Assembly (NCBI GenBank): GCA_023396625.1 | Contig: JAEWVY010000395.1 | Location: 1 to 26,740 of the forward strand | Length of the DNA: 26,740 nt | Reading direction: 5' to 3' | From: Pseudomonadota bacterium | GTDB lineage: Bacteria > Pseudomonadota > Gammaproteobacteria > Burkholderiales > Burkholderiaceae_C | In this document: piece by piece, positions 9,101 to 15,163 of the stretch | Layout: the number at the start of each line of letters is the position of its first letter | Position numbering within the stretch: the first letter of the stretch is position 1 | The notes under the pieces: model-generated | The model's input: only the letters and a program-made list of their open reading frames with translations | Databases searched by the model: none | What the model was told of the DNA's origin: nothing | Program-made: the position numbers and the translations under genes

Positions 9101-9522
9101 ACGCTGGCTACGGCGGCCGACACCGACAGATTCGCCGTCGTCCACGCCGCAGCGGTGGCGCTGGCGGCTGTGACGGCCGCCGCACCGGCGGTCTGCCACG
9201 CCGTGATCAGCGCCGGGATCAGGCGGTAGATCAGCACGGCCATCATGTTCCAGGCGTCGGCGATCTGAACGATATCCTGCACCTTGCCAGCGACCCAGCT
9301 GATCGACAGGAAGGCCAGCAACTGCGTCTTGGCCGTCCCCACCTGATCGCCGAAGGCTGACATCCCGGCCTTAACCTCAGCTATTCCGGCGGCAGCCTTC
9401 GCTCCAGCGGTCTTGGCGGTGGTCGACAGCTCACCGAGACTGCGCTCGGCCGACGTGATGGCACGTTTGAGCCCATCGTCGGCCCCTTCGAGCGCGACGA
9501 GGATGGAAATTCGCTTGGCCAT
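6118..9522 (-). CDS. Tail tape measure protein
   Basis: The longest gene of the window (1134 residues). It fixes tail length during assembly and is usually ejected with the DNA. The N-terminal 100 residues are amphipathic, then a hydrophobic stretch lies at about 100-170 (rich in Ala, Val, Leu), followed by a very long Gln/Ala/Lys/Glu-rich coiled coil from about 230 to 770. The C-terminal part is Gly-rich and carries two copies of a motif DTVPxxLxxGxFVxxKxAVxxYG, starting at residues 838 and 1021; that motif is common at tape measure C-termini. The start is ATG 9522, three bases after the previous stop. It follows the chaperone genes and the DUF6441-like gene and precedes the tail-tip genes, the classic order for long-tailed phages. 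Confidence 0.95.
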   Translation of the reverse strand: MAKRISILVALEGADDGLKRAITSAERSLGELSTTAKTAGAKAAAGIAEVKAGMSAFGDQVGTAKTQLLAFLSISWVAGKVQDIVQIADAWNMMAVLIYRLIPALITAWQTAGAAAVTAASATAAAWTTANLSVSAAVASVGVLKTAFAVLGAFLVGWEIGTWLSEKFEIVRKAGIFMVEMLVKAVEQLRYRWEAFAAIFTSDTIAEATKRHEARLAEMNQIFAQMYADATKGADAAKGAMNTAATAAEEIAKRLEAVRQGTQEAVGRGIEAVHSALEKLKSRLGEVEQAVGKANQTVNDATAKMAEAYKGLTSIVEANLLRQIEAVKARYQQEQSALETSKQSEAALITKSTQLLTDALTQQTTLRRQSTTDTLKLIDDESKARIESARRQGQTEEERRANVQRVENDILATKRQTMTQALAEYRQHIDALNAEANRHLAEIKRIEEEKRQLSMTTEERVRDIRRQGMTDFEATEDRKRQIAEYQGKAREALANGEFEQARQLAQKAMDLASQVASSQTSEAKRGEDARKQSEQAVSQVTQLESQSRDAYRKQEYAQAEALMRQADALRVELAQKTKDADAQIAQSKDGVNQAIQRIRESEEILNKTLDAEAKAHQTAAQSALTARDQIQQTLTQTESQIDQITAKLKDGLKVTLDADTTRFDKAIADLDKAIAEKEYLLKIQADLQEAEKKLQQYEQLLKEGKTLPVDADVSKAKEALDKLKTYADQNSQFELKVATEKAQAAITNVEGMIKALDRIQTESRHQVSTNADAARAEIMSLNGANTSSTHTIYVRKVEANATGGLVGSGVRRFADGGAVAPAFPRMSGGSVPGSGHHDTVPRTLEAGAFVIRKAAVQKYGGGALSRLANGVARFAVGGRVQAFGNGRPQGTDPDGKPIVPKKNREAVEALKMIDLGLQGMNEYTGWLQWNYGASVSLDMRSKTMESYGKQAQQDRRALEDFISRKTLTGNERQNLERIKQTWRQAMAQPLLWGKDLERELIDYMEQNQGEFYRRGGMAKSDTVPAMLTPGEFVVNKDAVSRYGAGFFEAINNLSAPAQALAGRALTGVQGFATGGLVQPSGSRLARPVLASDAGPSRTVRVELSSGQQKVNATVDARDESRLLQLLDAARARTA

Positions 9523-9525
9523 GAA

Positions 9526-10170
9526 TCAATCCACCGTGCTGATCTGCTTCTCGACCGCCGCCGCCAGACGCGGGATACGACCCGCGACCAAGCGCTCGAC
9601 ATCGAGGCGCTTCCTGAGCGCAACCTTGGGCACCAGGACGGCAATCGGGATGTCCGCGCCGCGTTTGAGGCGCTTGATGCCCTCGGCCTTGCGGTAGCGG
9701 CGCTTGAAGCCCGCCAGAGGCCGGTCGTGCTCTTTGATGTTCTCGGCCATCAGGACGATGTTTCCCTTCGCGTTCTTGATGAAATAGGCATTGCCGCCGC
9801 GCATCAGCTCGGCCACCTGCGCCTTGAAGCGCTTGCGGCCAACCCGACCGTTCAGTGGAATCAGCATCCGCCCGGCAATCTGGCCGCCGGTCTCGTGCAT
9901 CCCCGACCACGGAATGCGCGAGCCCACGTAGAGCGCTGGCAATCGGTTCGGGTCTTTGTCCAGCACCTTGGCGCTGAAGCCCTTGAGGAAGGACTTCTTG
10001 ACCACGGCCATCTGGCTGGCGACGTGGCTGCGCACGTCCTGCTTGAGTTCGACTGCCTCGCTGGCAATCGCCCGAGACACCGCCTTCTTGACCTTGTCGC
10101 GGAACTCGCCGCCCCAACGGCGCAATTGCGCCTGGGCGGCTGCGCTATCGATCTGGACGGAAATGCGCAT
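9526..10170 (-). CDS. Phage tail-region protein, DUF6441-like
   Basis: A 214-residue basic protein between the tail chaperone pair and the tape measure gene. The start ATG 10170 lies five bases after the chaperone extension stop. It begins with a short strand (MRISVQIDS), then Lys/Arg-rich helices, and has a central PWSGMHETGGQI segment and a GNAYFIKNAKGNIVLMAEN hairpin. I assign it to the DUF6441 type of minor tail or tail-completion proteins from overall resemblance; the molecular role is not established. Many phages of this type carry a similar gene just before the tape measure, so a part in tail assembly is a reasonable inference. Confidence 0.7.
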   Translation of the reverse strand: MRISVQIDSAAAQAQLRRWGGEFRDKVKKAVSRAIASEAVELKQDVRSHVASQMAVVKKSFLKGFSAKVLDKDPNRLPALYVGSRIPWSGMHETGGQIAGRMLIPLNGRVGRKRFKAQVAELMRGGNAYFIKNAKGNIVLMAENIKEHDRPLAGFKRRYRKAEGIKRLKRGADIPIAVLVPKVALRKRLDVERLVAGRIPRLAAAVEKQISTVD

Positions 10171-10175
10171 GGTGA

Positions 10176-10475
10176 TCAGGCACGGTCGGTGGCCTTGTCA
10201 GTAAGTCGGTCGAGGGTTTGGTCGAGGTGGCGGGGATCGCTGCGCGTGCCGATGGCAATCACGGACAGCAACCGCGCATCGCGGGCTGCATCGGTGCGCG
10301 CCGTCGCTGCGACGAAGCCGCGCACCTGCGCCAACGTGTAGTCGAGGATGTCTGGCAGGCGGTGGCCGTGCTCGATCAGGTGCTGGACGGCATCGAACCA
10401 GCCGCCACCTTCACGATGGGCGGCAGCTTCACTTGGCCAAACAGGCCGTCGAGCTTCGGCATCACCGTCCGGGTA
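10176..10475 (-). CDS. Tail assembly chaperone, frameshift extension (gpT-like)
   Basis: This frame lies -1 relative to the upstream chaperone gene and overlaps its 3' end. It encodes a helical segment (GWFDAVQHLIEHGHRLPDILDYTLAQVRGF) typical of the T half of G-T type chaperones. No ATG, GTG or TTG with a ribosome binding site precedes the conserved part; the nearest in-frame GTG (10550) would give a non-conserved Arg-rich leader. A ribosome slipping -1 at the T7 tract (10475-10481) would join 99 residues to the first 106 counted from the GTG at 10792 (101 counted from the preferred ATG at 10777). In relatives the fusion product is made in small amounts and binds the tape measure protein. The coordinates here give the part translated after the slip. 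Confidence 0.75.
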   Translation of the reverse strand, partial: YPDGDAEARRPVWPSEAAAHREGGGWFDAVQHLIEHGHRLPDILDYTLAQVRGFVAATARTDAARDARLLSVIAIGTRSDPRHLDQTLDRLTDKATDRA

Positions 10476-10777
10476 AAAAAATCGGCGTTCACCTCGATCA
10501 CCTTGGCCGCCTGCAGGATGGCCTCGTCGGCAGCCAGTTCGTCGACCCACGCCCGAGGCTTGCCGACGGCAATGGCGATGGCCGACAACAGGTCATCACC
10601 ACGCTCGCCGAACAGCGCCAGCCAGTCGATGTTGGAGGCAGTGAGCTGCTGCATCACCGGCGAGATCGCCCGCAAAAAGCCGGGCATCTGCCCCACCTTC
10701 AGCGGTTTGATGGCCAGCGGCTCACCGTCGATCACCAGTTCGACCGCCTGCGGAATGAGGGTGTCCAGATCACTCAT
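10376..10777 (-). CDS. Tail assembly chaperone (gpG-like, DUF6631-like)
   Basis: A protein of about 133 residues encoded just after the tail tube gene, the usual place of the G chaperone that coats the tape measure protein before tail tube polymerisation. It begins MSDLDTLIPQAVELVIDGE, is mostly helical, and resembles the DUF6631 family. The start is uncertain: ATG 10777 is preferred, but ATG 10789 overlaps the tube gene's stop as TGATG and adds four residues; neither has a strong ribosome site. Near the 3' end the in-frame codons GAT TTT TTT ACC form a slippery tract from which translation can pass into the -1 frame. Without slippage it ends at 10376. Confidence 0.8.
   Translation of the reverse strand: MSDLDTLIPQAVELVIDGEPLAIKPLKVGQMPGFLRAISPVMQQLTASNIDWLALFGERGDDLLSAIAIAVGKPRAWVDELAADEAILQAAKVIEVNADFFTRTVMPKLDGLFGQVKLPPIVKVAAGSMPSST
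10475..10481 (-). promoter_or_regulatory. Slippery heptamer for -1 ribosomal frameshifting
   Basis: On the minus strand the heptamer reads T TTT TTT in the frame of the upstream chaperone, matching X XXY YYZ. The downstream frame is open in -1 from well before this site to 10176, and frame arithmetic fits a single -1 slip. Programmed frameshifts at this point are widely conserved in tail chaperone genes of long-tailed phages. No downstream pseudoknot was worked out. Confidence 0.75.
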
Positions 10778-10788
10778 GGCGGCACCCA

Positions 10789-11541
10789 TCACAGTTGCAC
10801 GATGCGGCCGAACTGGCCGAGCACCGCGTCGAAGGGCTTGGTGGTGTCGGCCAGCAGCGATCCCTCCAGCTCGAACTTGTTGTACTCGTCCGAGATGAAG
10901 GAGATTTCCTTCAGCGGATCGAAGGCCACGCGGTAGAGCTCGACCAGCACCTTGGCATTGCCCTGGGCCGTGTTGATGCCTTCGAGCCGCAGGAAGCGCT
11001 CGGGCAGCGCCTGCGTGAAGATGCCGATCTCGGTGGCCACGCCGTAGGCGTAACTGGCCTTGAACGGCGCAGTGAAGCCGGTGGTATCCAGAAACTGGAG
11101 GGCACCGAAGTCGGGATCAGCCGTGTAGTTCGTGCCCAAGACCAGGGTCGCGGGCGTGCCTGCCGAATCCACCACGACCAAGGACGACACTTTCGGGTGG
11201 GCAAGGAAATAGCGGTCGCCCGCAATCGGCGTGGCACCGCCCACCGGCTCGGCGGTGACCGTTCCCGGCGTGCCGACGACGTGGTTGCCGTAGAGAGCCA
11301 GCGCAAGGTTCTCCTTGGTGAATTCCTCGATGGTGAGGTTCACGGTGGCGGACTTCTGCTTGACCATCCGGTGATCCAGCGAGCGCTGGCCGGTCTGGCT
11401 CTCGTAGTGCTCCAGGACGTCGGTCTTGAGGGAGAGCTTCAGCTCGGCGACGTTGCCGGGCGAGCGCACTTCGATGGGAAGACCGTCGGTGTCGCGCTTG
11501 CCGAGAAAGACGCGGCCTTGAAAACTGGCATAGGTGCTCAT
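10789..11541 (-). CDS. Major tail tube protein
   Basis: A 250-residue protein rich in beta strands, immediately before the chaperone pair, as expected for the tail tube subunit (lambda V type). It starts MSTYASFQGRVFLGKRD, has a conserved SLKTDVLEHYESQTGQRSLD segment and a central Ig-like or extended insert (about 85-160, with APTATL-type beta hairpins and LGTNYTADPDFGALQFLD), and ends in a charged strand LFGxxGRIVQL-like tail (GQFGRIVQL). The start ATG 11541 overlaps the upstream stop by four bases (ATGA). The long tape measure gene implies a long, flexible, non-contractile tail; no sheath gene is present, which supports a siphovirus. Confidence 0.85.
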   Translation of the reverse strand: MSTYASFQGRVFLGKRDTDGLPIEVRSPGNVAELKLSLKTDVLEHYESQTGQRSLDHRMVKQKSATVNLTIEEFTKENLALALYGNHVVGTPGTVTAEPVGGATPIAGDRYFLAHPKVSSLVVVDSAGTPATLVLGTNYTADPDFGALQFLDTTGFTAPFKASYAYGVATEIGIFTQALPERFLRLEGINTAQGNAKVLVELYRVAFDPLKEISFISDEYNKFELEGSLLADTTKPFDAVLGQFGRIVQL

Positions 11542-11741
11542 TGCTTGGGTTCCTTGCGTTGGAGGGGTTTGGGTTCGGGAATGGGTTCAGCGGTTGGGGC
11601 GGTCGGCTCCGGCGTGGCGATGTCGTGCGAGATCAACCAGTCGGCTGATGTCGCGTCGCTCTCGATCCGGTCACCGACGCCATAGGTCTTGCCCGCGTGG
11701 GTGTGCGGGCGTGTCAGAACAAGCTGGGTCATAGGGGTCAT
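11538..11741 (-). CDS. Small phage protein, DUF7210-like
   Basis: A 67-residue protein with a compact N-terminal domain (LVLTRPHTHAGKTYGVGDRIE, then SADWLISHDIA) and a Pro/Glu-rich tail. Proteins of this type are common between the tail terminator and tail tube genes of siphoviral prophages and are grouped, as I recall, under DUF7210; their function is unknown. The start at 11741 overlaps the preceding stop by four bases; an alternative ATG at 11732 would remove three residues. It overlaps the next gene by four bases as well, so it is part of the coupled late operon. Confidence 0.75.
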   Translation of the reverse strand: MTPMTQLVLTRPHTHAGKTYGVGDRIESDATSADWLISHDIATPEPTAPTAEPIPEPKPLQRKEPKQ

Positions 11742-12184
11742 CCAAGGGTTGAAAGGTCATTGGCCAGCGTCCGGTACGTGATGCGGTAACGCGCCGGGAG
11801 CGCCACGGCCACCGCATCGGCGTCCTCGACTTCCCACTCGCTCTCCTGTTCCCGGATGCCCAGCGCCAACCCACCAAACGTGCCATCCGCGAACAGAGCG
11901 GCGTGCGCGGCGGTGAGCAGGCGGTCGGCATCGGTTTCGGGAGACGCGGGTGGAACGGCCCGAGCCAGAGCCACGACGCGAACGGTCAATTCGCGTGTGA
12001 CGCGGTCGTTGGCGCGCTCAGTGATGGACTCCGACTCGGGAAACACCGCGAGCGCCGGGCAAAGTTCGCGGCTGATGGCCACCGTGGGCGACCGGTGCAG
12101 CGTGGCCCCGAGCCCTTCGACTGCGGGACGGGCAGCCGCCATCACCGCCAGCAGAATCCGCTCGCGGATGGAGTTGTCTGCCAT
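11738..12184 (-). CDS. Tail terminator or minor tail protein (lambda U-like)
   Basis: A 148-residue protein beginning MADNSIRERILLAVMAAARPAVE. An in-frame extension upstream exists but is the antisense of nothing conserved, so ATG 12184 is preferred; it lies four bases after the previous stop. The layout (helix, PALAVFPESE strand, long beta hairpins, LLTAAHAALFADGTFGGLA helix, YRITYRT final strand) resembles tail terminator proteins that cap the growing tube and join it to the head connector. Its position between the FII-like joining protein and the tube gene supports that. The assignment rests on order and general pattern, not on a diagnostic motif. Confidence 0.65.
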   Translation of the reverse strand: MADNSIRERILLAVMAAARPAVEGLGATLHRSPTVAISRELCPALAVFPESESITERANDRVTRELTVRVVALARAVPPASPETDADRLLTAAHAALFADGTFGGLALGIREQESEWEVEDADAVAVALPARYRITYRTLANDLSTLG

Positions 12185-12188
12185 GGGT

Positions 12189-12491
12189 TTACAGCCGGGT
12201 GAGCTTGGCGCGGATCTCGGAGCCGTCACCCACGGCCCGGATGTCTCGCACCTGGAAGGACGTGCCACCGATTTCGACGACTTCGCGGGCAACAAGCCCC
12301 CCGAACGCCGTGACCGGGTAGGTCATCTCGTAGTCGGTGCTCAAGGTCAGGCCGTCGAGAAGGGACTCATCCGGCGCGGCAAAGCCGACCTGATGCCGTT
12401 GCGATGGCGCACCGTTCGACGGATACCAAAGACACTCCTTCAGCAGACCAGAGTTTGCGGCCGACTCATAGATTTGGTCGATGAGGTTCAT
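12189..12491 (-). CDS. Head-tail joining protein (lambda FII-like)
   Basis: A 100-residue protein starting MNLIDQIYESAANSG. The ATG at 12491 shares its A with the capsid gene's TGA (TGATG), so translation is coupled. The second half forms a beta barrel pattern with VEIGGTSFQVRDIRAVGDGSEIRAKL, comparable with the FII family that completes the head-side connector and receives the tail. Size is close to the lambda protein (117). Its place between major capsid and tail terminator genes fits lambda order. The function is inferred from order and fold pattern. Confidence 0.7.
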   Translation of the reverse strand: MNLIDQIYESAANSGLLKECLWYPSNGAPSQRHQVGFAAPDESLLDGLTLSTDYEMTYPVTAFGGLVAREVVEIGGTSFQVRDIRAVGDGSEIRAKLTRL

Positions 12492-13495
12492 CACGCCACC
12501 GTCAGCTTCACCAGCACCCCAGGGCGATGGCACATCGGCAGCGGATTGGACTGCGTGTGCAGGTCGGTGCCCCGGGCGAACTTGCGCGGCTCCTGCTTGG
12601 CGTACAGCGGCTGGCCGACCGTGTTGACGGTCTCGTTGAAGTCCGCCGGTGCGAAGTAGGTGCCGAAGGTGTCGATGGTGCCCAACGGGAAGGCATGGGC
12701 CTCGCCAGCGGCGATGAAGCGGCGGGCAGTGCCGCTGGCATCGGTGGCCTGCCCCCGGTACTCCTCGAAAGTAATCCCGCCGTAGGTGAAGCCGCGACGC
12801 ACGTCGTTGATGAGGATGGCCCCGTTCTGCCAGTTCTCGAAGGCCTTCTCGACCTTGGCATGACCGGTGAGCGCGGCGAAGAACTCCGGTGAGCACAGGC
12901 AGTGGACGCCGTTCATGAACTCGCCTTTGAGGTTCTCCTCGATGGTTGCCAGCACCGTGGTGCATTTGGCCTTGACGTTGGTGCCTGCCGTGCCCAGCTC
13001 GAAGGCCACCGCCTGTTGGGTGATATCGAAGGCATCGAACAGGTCGTAGAGCACCGAGCCGTCCGCGTCGAGGATCACGCCCTTGAGTGCGCCCATGCGC
13101 AGGTGCTCCAGCGTGATCGCATGCTTGTTGCGCATGGTTTCCAAATGGCGTGCGATCACGCCCGCGACCGTCTCGGTTTCCGTTTCCGAACCGAAGGCGC
13201 GGATGCCTTGCACTTCTTCGGGCAGCACGACGTCGTCGTGCGGAATGTGCGGCACCACGAAGGAGCGCAGCTTACGCTTGCCGCGCACGCCGACCGTGCC
13301 AGGCGAACCCGGCGGCAGCGTGGGCAGCAGGTTGAGCACGCCGTTCATTTCCTCGACGACGATCTGGCGCTGACGTACCGGCTTGGACGGCATCAGGTTC
13401 AGTTCTTCCAGACGCCCGTACCGGTTGGGCAGGATGTTGATGGCAGCGGTCAGCGCCGTCATCGAAAAGGCGGGATTGCTGAAGGGGTTGTTCAT
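12491..13495 (-). CDS. Major capsid protein (lambda E-like)
   Basis: A 334-residue protein, close to the 341 of lambda E. The start ATG 13495 has AAGGAG upstream at good spacing, the strongest ribosome site in the head region, as suits the most abundant protein. It begins MNNPFSNPAFSMTALTAAIN and contains the family segments RQIVVEEMNG, RGKRKLRSFVVPHIPHDD, HAITLEHLRMGALKGVI and, late, FIAAGEAHAFPLGT and the YFAPADFNETVN strand. These fit an HK97-fold shell protein of the E family. It is preceded by the decoration protein gene and the protease gene, exactly as in lambda. Confidence 0.93.
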   Translation of the reverse strand: MNNPFSNPAFSMTALTAAINILPNRYGRLEELNLMPSKPVRQRQIVVEEMNGVLNLLPTLPPGSPGTVGVRGKRKLRSFVVPHIPHDDVVLPEEVQGIRAFGSETETETVAGVIARHLETMRNKHAITLEHLRMGALKGVILDADGSVLYDLFDAFDITQQAVAFELGTAGTNVKAKCTTVLATIEENLKGEFMNGVHCLCSPEFFAALTGHAKVEKAFENWQNGAILINDVRRGFTYGGITFEEYRGQATDASGTARRFIAAGEAHAFPLGTIDTFGTYFAPADFNETVNTVGQPLYAKQEPRKFARGTDLHTQSNPLPMCHRPGVLVKLTVA

Positions 13496-13497
13496 GG

Positions 13498-13875
13498 TCA
13501 AGCTCCTTGGCGGACGAGCACGCCCAGCGCCTTGAGCTGCGCAATGGCGGTGAGTTTTTCGGCGGTGGTGATGGCGTCGGGCCACGCGAGCGCGTGGTGG
13601 GCGACGATGGCGTGGCGCGCAACGACGAGACCGTCATCGCGGTCGATCAAGGTGGCGTCGCAGGTCTGCAGCAGCACGCCAGCGGCGACCTGCGAGCCAT
13701 CCTCGGCGGAAGGGTCGATCTGTTTGAACTTCCCGGTGGCGGTAACGAGGCCGACGACCGTGCCCAGCGGCAGGTTCTGGCCCGATGCGACGGTGACACG
13801 GTCGCGCGAGTAAAGGTTTGAGGCTTCGTACTTGAGCAGGTCGCCCAGGTTCAGAAGTTCGGCAAGAGCGGGCAT
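13498..13875 (-). CDS. Head decoration protein (lambda D-like)
   Basis: A 125-residue protein between protease/scaffold and major capsid genes. The start ATG 13875 has AAGGAG eight bases upstream, overlapping the protease stop. The central segment (RDRVTVASGQNLPLGTVVGLVT, then GSQVAAGVLLQ and DGLVVARHAIVA) is typical of the D family, trimers that bind the expanded shell and stabilise it around packaged DNA. The C-terminal helix (TTAEKLTAIAQLKALGVLVRQG) is conserved in bacterial prophage versions. It is short, cytoplasmic, and has no signal. Confidence 0.9.
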   Translation of the reverse strand: MPALAELLNLGDLLKYEASNLYSRDRVTVASGQNLPLGTVVGLVTATGKFKQIDPSAEDGSQVAAGVLLQTCDATLIDRDDGLVVARHAIVAHHALAWPDAITTAEKLTAIAQLKALGVLVRQGA

Positions 13876-13876
13876 C

Positions 13877-14236
13877 TCAGATCTCCTTCTTGGTGGATTG
13901 CGCCGCGATCCGCTTGGCGGCGTCGATCAGCGGACTGGTGGCGGAAATACGCGCAGCATCGGCCGCCGAATCGGGTCGGATCAGGCTGGTGATTTCGGGA
14001 CTGGCTTCGGCCTGTGCTGAGAGCAGTTGGCTGCGCACCTTGGCGGGCGAGGACTGGGCTTCGAGAAAGCCAGCGATCAGGTCAGTGCGCCCGGCCAGCG
14101 TGCAGGTCTGGGCGATTTCGACGGCGTCCGCCACGCTCAGCGCGGTGGCGGTGGCGGTGGCGGACGGTTGAGGATGACTGCCAGCAGGATCAGCAAGAGG
14201 CCGATCAGGAGCAGCGGGGTCGGTTCGATCATTCAT
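13877..14236 (-). CDS. Nested capsid scaffolding protein (lambda Nu3-like) from an internal start
   Basis: Inside the protease gene and in its frame, ATG 14236 is preceded by GGAG at six bases (GGAGTCTTCCATG), a good ribosome site. It would yield a 119-residue protein, MNDRTDPAAPDRPLADPAG onward, equal to the scaffold end of the protease protein. In lambda the Nu3 scaffold is made just this way inside gene C. The product would be Pro/Ala-rich at its N-terminus, helical afterwards and ending in IAAQSTKKEI. The call is inference from position, frame and ribosome site. Confidence 0.6.
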   Translation of the reverse strand: MNDRTDPAAPDRPLADPAGSHPQPSATATATALSVADAVEIAQTCTLAGRTDLIAGFLEAQSSPAKVRSQLLSAQAEASPEITSLIRPDSAADAARISATSPLIDAAKRIAAQSTKKEI

Positions 14237-15130
14237 GGAAGACTCCATCTGGTGGTTGCGAAGAAAGCCCGCTTGGCTGGCCGGAGCCACCTGAGTCGGG
14301 AGTGGGGAAAGCGATTGCGTGAGTTGCGTGAGCGCGTCGTCGAGACTGCCGACGGCATCGGCAAGACCGGTGGCGACGGCATCCGGGCCGAAGAACAGAC
14401 CCGCTTCCGTGGCGCGCACGGTGTCCGCATCGAGGCCGCGATGGCGCGCGACCGTCTCGACGAACAGGTCATAGATGCGGTCCACCTCGGCCTTGAGGAC
14501 GACGTGGGCTTCGTTGGAGATCGGTTCGTGCGGGTTGAGGTCGTTCTTGCGTTCGCCCGCGAACACGGCGGTGTAGCGAACGCCGTCCTGGGCGTCCTTC
14601 ACCGACTGATCGACGTGCATGGCGATGACGCCGATCGAGCCGACGCCTCCGGTTCGCGCGACAAACACGCGGGTGGCGGCTGACGCCAGCGCATAGGCTG
14701 CAGAGAACGCCATGTCGTTGGCCACGGCCCAGACGGGCTTCACTTCCGACGCCGCGCGGATGCGGTCAGCCAGATCGAACACGCCGCCCGACTCGCCACC
14801 CGGCGAATCGATGTCGAGCAGGATCGCGGCGATCTCAGGGCTGGCCAGCGCCGCATCCAGTTGCGCGGCGATGCCGGTGTAGCTGGCGAGGCCCGATTCG
14901 GCTTCGATGCCCGAGGTTCGGCGCACCAGCGTGCCGTGGATCGGGATGACGGCGACCTTGCCGCTCGGAGGCCCGGGCGCGCGGGCCGCAGGCGTGTAAC
15001 CCACGGGCGCGGCGAGGTCGGCGAGGCCGATGCGCGCACCGAGCACCGAAAGGATGACATCGAGTTTCGGGCGATGGATCGCCAGCGGCACGCCGAACAG
15101 GCGCGCCGCCAGATGAGGTAGCACGGTCAT
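13877..15130 (-). CDS. Head maturation protease, S49/SppA family, with C-terminal scaffold (lambda C-like)
   Basis: A 417-residue protein. The N-terminal 280 residues are an S49 peptidase with LLDIDSPGGESGG, the probable nucleophile Ser143 in AFSAAYALAS, GGVGSIGV, and a likely catalytic Lys195 in AGERKND. The C-terminal 120 residues are Ala/Pro/Ser-rich and helical, a scaffold region like that of lambda C. The enzyme processes portal and scaffold inside the procapsid. The start ATG 15130 has AAGGA six bases upstream, 33 bp after the portal gene. The scaffold part probably is also made separately from an internal start at 14236. Confidence 0.92.
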   Translation of the reverse strand: MTVLPHLAARLFGVPLAIHRPKLDVILSVLGARIGLADLAAPVGYTPAARAPGPPSGKVAVIPIHGTLVRRTSGIEAESGLASYTGIAAQLDAALASPEIAAILLDIDSPGGESGGVFDLADRIRAASEVKPVWAVANDMAFSAAYALASAATRVFVARTGGVGSIGVIAMHVDQSVKDAQDGVRYTAVFAGERKNDLNPHEPISNEAHVVLKAEVDRIYDLFVETVARHRGLDADTVRATEAGLFFGPDAVATGLADAVGSLDDALTQLTQSLSPLPTQVAPASQAGFLRNHQMESSMNDRTDPAAPDRPLADPAGSHPQPSATATATALSVADAVEIAQTCTLAGRTDLIAGFLEAQSSPAKVRSQLLSAQAEASPEITSLIRPDSAADAARISATSPLIDAAKRIAAQSTKKEI

Positions 15131-15163
15131 GGGAATCCTTGTGGAAGGCGGTCTGGCAGCCGT

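Noticed and set aside
10482..10550. Independent GTG start for the gpT-like frame
   Set aside because: The extra residues are Gly/Arg-rich and not conserved in style, with no ribosome site; frameshifting at the T7 tract explains the arrangement better.
12185..12295. 37-codon upstream extension of the tail terminator gene
   Set aside because: It overlaps the FII-like gene in another frame and lacks conserved character; ATG 12184 starts a typical N-terminus.
14117..14165. GGTGGC-type short tandem repeats in the scaffold region
   Set aside because: These code for the Ala/Thr-rich linker (ATATATAL) of the protease-scaffold protein; repeated codons explain them.
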